A DNA stretch of 64,000 nt from Pseudomonadota bacterium (GTDB taxonomy: Bacteria > Pseudomonadota > Gammaproteobacteria > Burkholderiales > Rhodocyclaceae): assembly GCA_018261905.1 (NCBI GenBank), contig JAGTRU010000007.1:60249-124248 (forward strand), in the 5' to 3' direction. Below, piece by piece: positions 62,801 through 64,000 of this stretch (positions within the stretch are counted from its first letter, which is position 1; each line of letters begins with the position of its first letter). The position numbers and the translations under genes were made by a program. The notes beneath the pieces were generated by a model that searched no databases, had not been told where the DNA came from, and saw only the letters and a list, made by a program, of their open reading frames with translations.

Positions 62801-64000
62801 ACCACGGTGACACCACCGATTTCCAGACGGAAGCTGTCGTCGACATAGCCACTGAAAACGTAGTTTTTGCCCGCTTCCATGTAGACCAGGCCGCTCACCC
62901 GGTAGGCATCATCGATGCCGATTGCCGTACCGGCATTGCCGGCAACGACCGCGCCGGCATCGGGCCCGACGTTATAGATGGTGGTCGTAGTGGTTGGCGT
63001 AGCGCTCTCGATACCCGTTTCGATGAGGTCCGGACTGGAGCTCTGGGCACCGGAAACCAAGGTCGCGATATTGTCATAGAAACTCAGCGTCAAGCCACTC
63101 GCCGCCGGTACCGTGATCGTATTGCCACCCGCCACGCTACCCGTCGTGCTGGCATCGACCAGCAGCGAAGGCGCATCGGCCAGCGGCGTGATGTCGATGA
63201 CGACCGTACCGCTTGCCGTACCACCGCTACCGTCGCTGACCGAGACCTCGAAGCTGGCGTAATCGGCATGCTGATCCCCCAAACCGGGGGCCGGGTACAT
63301 GCTGCCGCCGGCTTCGTTGCTCCCCGGTACGAAACGCAACTCGCCGGCGTCTACCGCGCTCTTGCTGACCACATCACCGACCTGCACATCGACCCAGGTA
63401 GCGCCCTGGAGAACCTGCAAGCGGCCTGCCGTCGGCAAGGCGGAGATGGTGGCCGAGGTGAGGCTCGGGCTATCGACATCGCTAATGCCGAAACTGGCCC
63501 AATTCAGCGTCAGGGGGGTGTCCTCGCTCCCTGCTAGCGTACTGCCGGCAACCACCGGCGCGGCATTGGTGCTGTCGCTATCGGTCGCCGCATTGCCGGC
63601 CAGATCGTTGACCGTGGCCCGGAAGTTGTAGCTCGCGCCATCGGTAATCCACGAGGCGCCGGCCGGCACGCTCGCCGTCCAATTACCCGCTGCATTGACC
63701 GTCCCCGTTACCGTACCGACCACGACATTCGCCGAGTTCAGGACATCGACCGTCACTGTCTGACCGGCCTCGACTCCGCTCGCCACCCCGCTGACGGTAA
63801 AGCCGGCAGCTTTCTCGGGGGCATTGATCGTGGCATAGCTGTTGGCATCCGTCCCGATCGGGCTCTGGCTTTCGCTGGCGATAGTATGGATATCGATAGT
63901 GGCCGTGGTGTCGAGGACGGCGCTGTCGCTGCCGGCCGGCGAGGTATTGCCGGCCAGGTCGGTAAGCGTCGCGCTGACCGTCAGCGTGCCGCCTTCGGCC
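59839..64000 (-). CDS. Giant RTX/VWA biofilm adhesin, C-terminal part (5' end outside window)
   Basis: The frame is open through base 64000; a GTG near 63786 is internal. Order from the N-side: Ig-like cell-adhesion repeats (VTVDVLNSANVVVGTVTGTV, SWITDGASYNFRATVNDLAG), a PA14/GLEYA-like module (YVFSGYVDDSFRLEIGGVTV), cadherin-like repeats with VTVDAVNDAPVVGSATASVS, a von Willebrand A domain with a MIDAS site (NLSIVLDLSGSMDNSAQLTG and YFLSDGQPNDGDG), RTX calcium repeats (GNEGNDVLVGNAGNDTLNGG) and a type I secretion C-terminal signal (VTAGDDATLIQTMINNGKLK). The layout resembles LapA/BapA-type adhesins exported by a type I system. Secretion genes are not in this window. Confidence 0.93.
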   Translation of the reverse strand, partial: AEGGTLTVSATLTDLAGNTSPAGSDSAVLDTTATIDIHTIASESQSPIGTDANSYATINAPEKAAGFTVSGVASGVEAGQTVTVDVLNSANVVVGTVTGTVNAAGNWTASVPAGASWITDGASYNFRATVNDLAGNAATDSDSTNAAPVVAGSTLAGSEDTPLTLNWASFGISDVDSPSLTSATISALPTAGRLQVLQGATWVDVQVGDVVSKSAVDAGELRFVPGSNEAGGSMYPAPGLGDQHADYASFEVSVSDGSGGTASGTVVIDITPLADAPSLLVDASTTGSVAGGNTITVPAASGLTLSFYDNIATLVSGAQSSSPDLIETGIESATPTTTTTIYNVGPDAGAVVAGNAGTAIGIDDAYRVSGLVYMEAGKNYVFSGYVDDSFRLEIGGVTVVSGQWGGAGEGSAGSFTATTFTPTVSGYYTIDLFAYNTSGPGSYDLNLSVDGGAVENLSTANFALYTSIADVDAGQGQHSAFVANTTTAEGGYYPVSLNSGQEDTSIKLSALSAAFADTADNSESHLVTISGIPLGSVISDGTKSYTATATSLVIWNEDHPETVAGGSNWNLATLTITPPPNYNGSFSLTATATATEIATGDAASTSTAWTVTVDAVNDAPVVGSATASVSEEALAGGINETPSVAVSATAFGTVTVSDVDSSPTLSLLAPTATITSGGVALTWTGSGTSTLVGSVGGVEVIRATIDNDGNYSVTLAKGIDQPNTSTEDSSTITFGVQATDGSATTTGSLVVTVADDSPLAVTSTVQVGDVASATNLSIVLDLSGSMDNSAQLTGDTAMTRITATIAAIKEVIDGYDSLGEVMVNIVTFGNTANNGSWMTAANALLYLDTLSANLGGTNYDAALAAAIDSFAASGKLTGSNVQNVLYFLSDGQPNDGDGNANAFLNLSGGGDAGIQTTASGGTEETLWQNFLNTNAINAFAFGIGGGVTTTAMDPVAYNGITGTDRSSAVVSDLSTLNATLAATVTSSVSGTITSGTSSTGSFGGDGGYLASITYGSNVFTFDGSTLSRSGAGTTAYSFDSATHVLTLTTVGGSFVIDMDTGGYTFSTTAASSVAQENFSYLLTDFDGDTSSGALTINLNGYNAAPLARDESIIVASGSVDTSTTPYAVTIKDSWLLWNDSDPENDPLSIFSASNATSHNSSQVVDVVSSSNSGTATAAGSFSYETSDGNQQTSATATIYTRNSATLTGSGLDNILVGDSSAETIRGNEGNDVLVGNAGNDTLNGGIGNDLLIGGTGNDGLTGGSGADVFRWELADKGTAGSAGTTASDTVADFSTATAGEYLDLRDLLLGHGSSLTDYIDIVTSGSNTVIRVSSGGGFAGGTYAAATEDERITLTGVDLYNTYGVTAGDDATLIQTMINNGKLKVD

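Overview
The window reads as a high-GC chromosomal segment of a denitrifying betaproteobacterium, most likely Rhodocyclaceae (Azonexus/Dechloromonas/Azoarcus relatives). This assignment is an inference from gene content (miaA, purM, tyrS, pcnB-folK-panBCD, hda) plus a nosZRDFYL nitrous-oxide-reductase cluster and many signalling proteins. It was not tested by a database search.

Layout. 0-7.6 kb: housekeeping genes (partial lemA, miaA, purM, an RlpA-like gene), an orphan sensor kinase and a chemoreceptor whose periplasmic domain carries a c-type heme motif. 7.9-10.7 kb: a small membrane protein, a radical SAM/SPASM maturase and a 140-residue protein ending in a poly-asparagine tail, which looks like an undescribed peptide-modification cassette. 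10.7-12.8 kb: creBC. 12.9-16.2 kb: an accessory island with a RhuM-family gene and a large AT-richer gene of unknown function. 16.4-19.8 kb: merR plus a carboxymuconolactone decarboxylase gene, tyrS, rubrerythrin and a VOC protein. 19.9-21.5 kb: a retron, with a foldable msr-msd-like RNA bounded by a1/a2 inverted repeats and a reverse transcriptase. 22.8-32.5 kb: a NarX/NarL-like two-component pair followed by nosZ-nosR-nosD-nosF-nosY-nosL. 32.6-35.5 kb: an rtcB RNA-ligase locus with two uncharacterised partners and a leader-peptide/terminator arrangement upstream. 35.9-38.4 kb: a decayed type I restriction locus (hsdS and hsdR scars) around an intact Fic gene. 38.4-45.2 kb: a signalling block (GGDEF cyclase, response regulator, PhnD-like binding protein, hybrid kinase). 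45.2-49.6 kb: an M48 protease fused to a pilin-like domain, divergent from creD and a NagZ-like GH3 gene. A perfect CreB-type tag lies in front of creD. 49.4-59.6 kb: hda, a HAD phosphatase, an MscS channel with a cyclic-nucleotide domain, pcnB, folK, panB, panC, panD, a NYN/LOTUS protein and a Crp/Fnr regulator. 59.8-64.0 kb: the C-terminal part of a giant RTX adhesin that runs off the window.

How the genes work together. The nos genes overlap tightly and build and supply the terminal N2O reductase. creBC (10.7 kb) and the tagged creD-GH3 unit (46.6 kb) appear to be a split Cre cell-envelope regulon. panB, panC and panD sit together with folK as a vitamin block. Several genes are start/stop coupled (ATGA or GTGA): nosF/nosY/nosL, hda/HAD, pcnB/folK/DUF486, kinase/regulator at 24 kb, and binding protein/hybrid kinase at 42 kb. 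No tRNA, rRNA, CRISPR array or complete insertion sequence was recognised.
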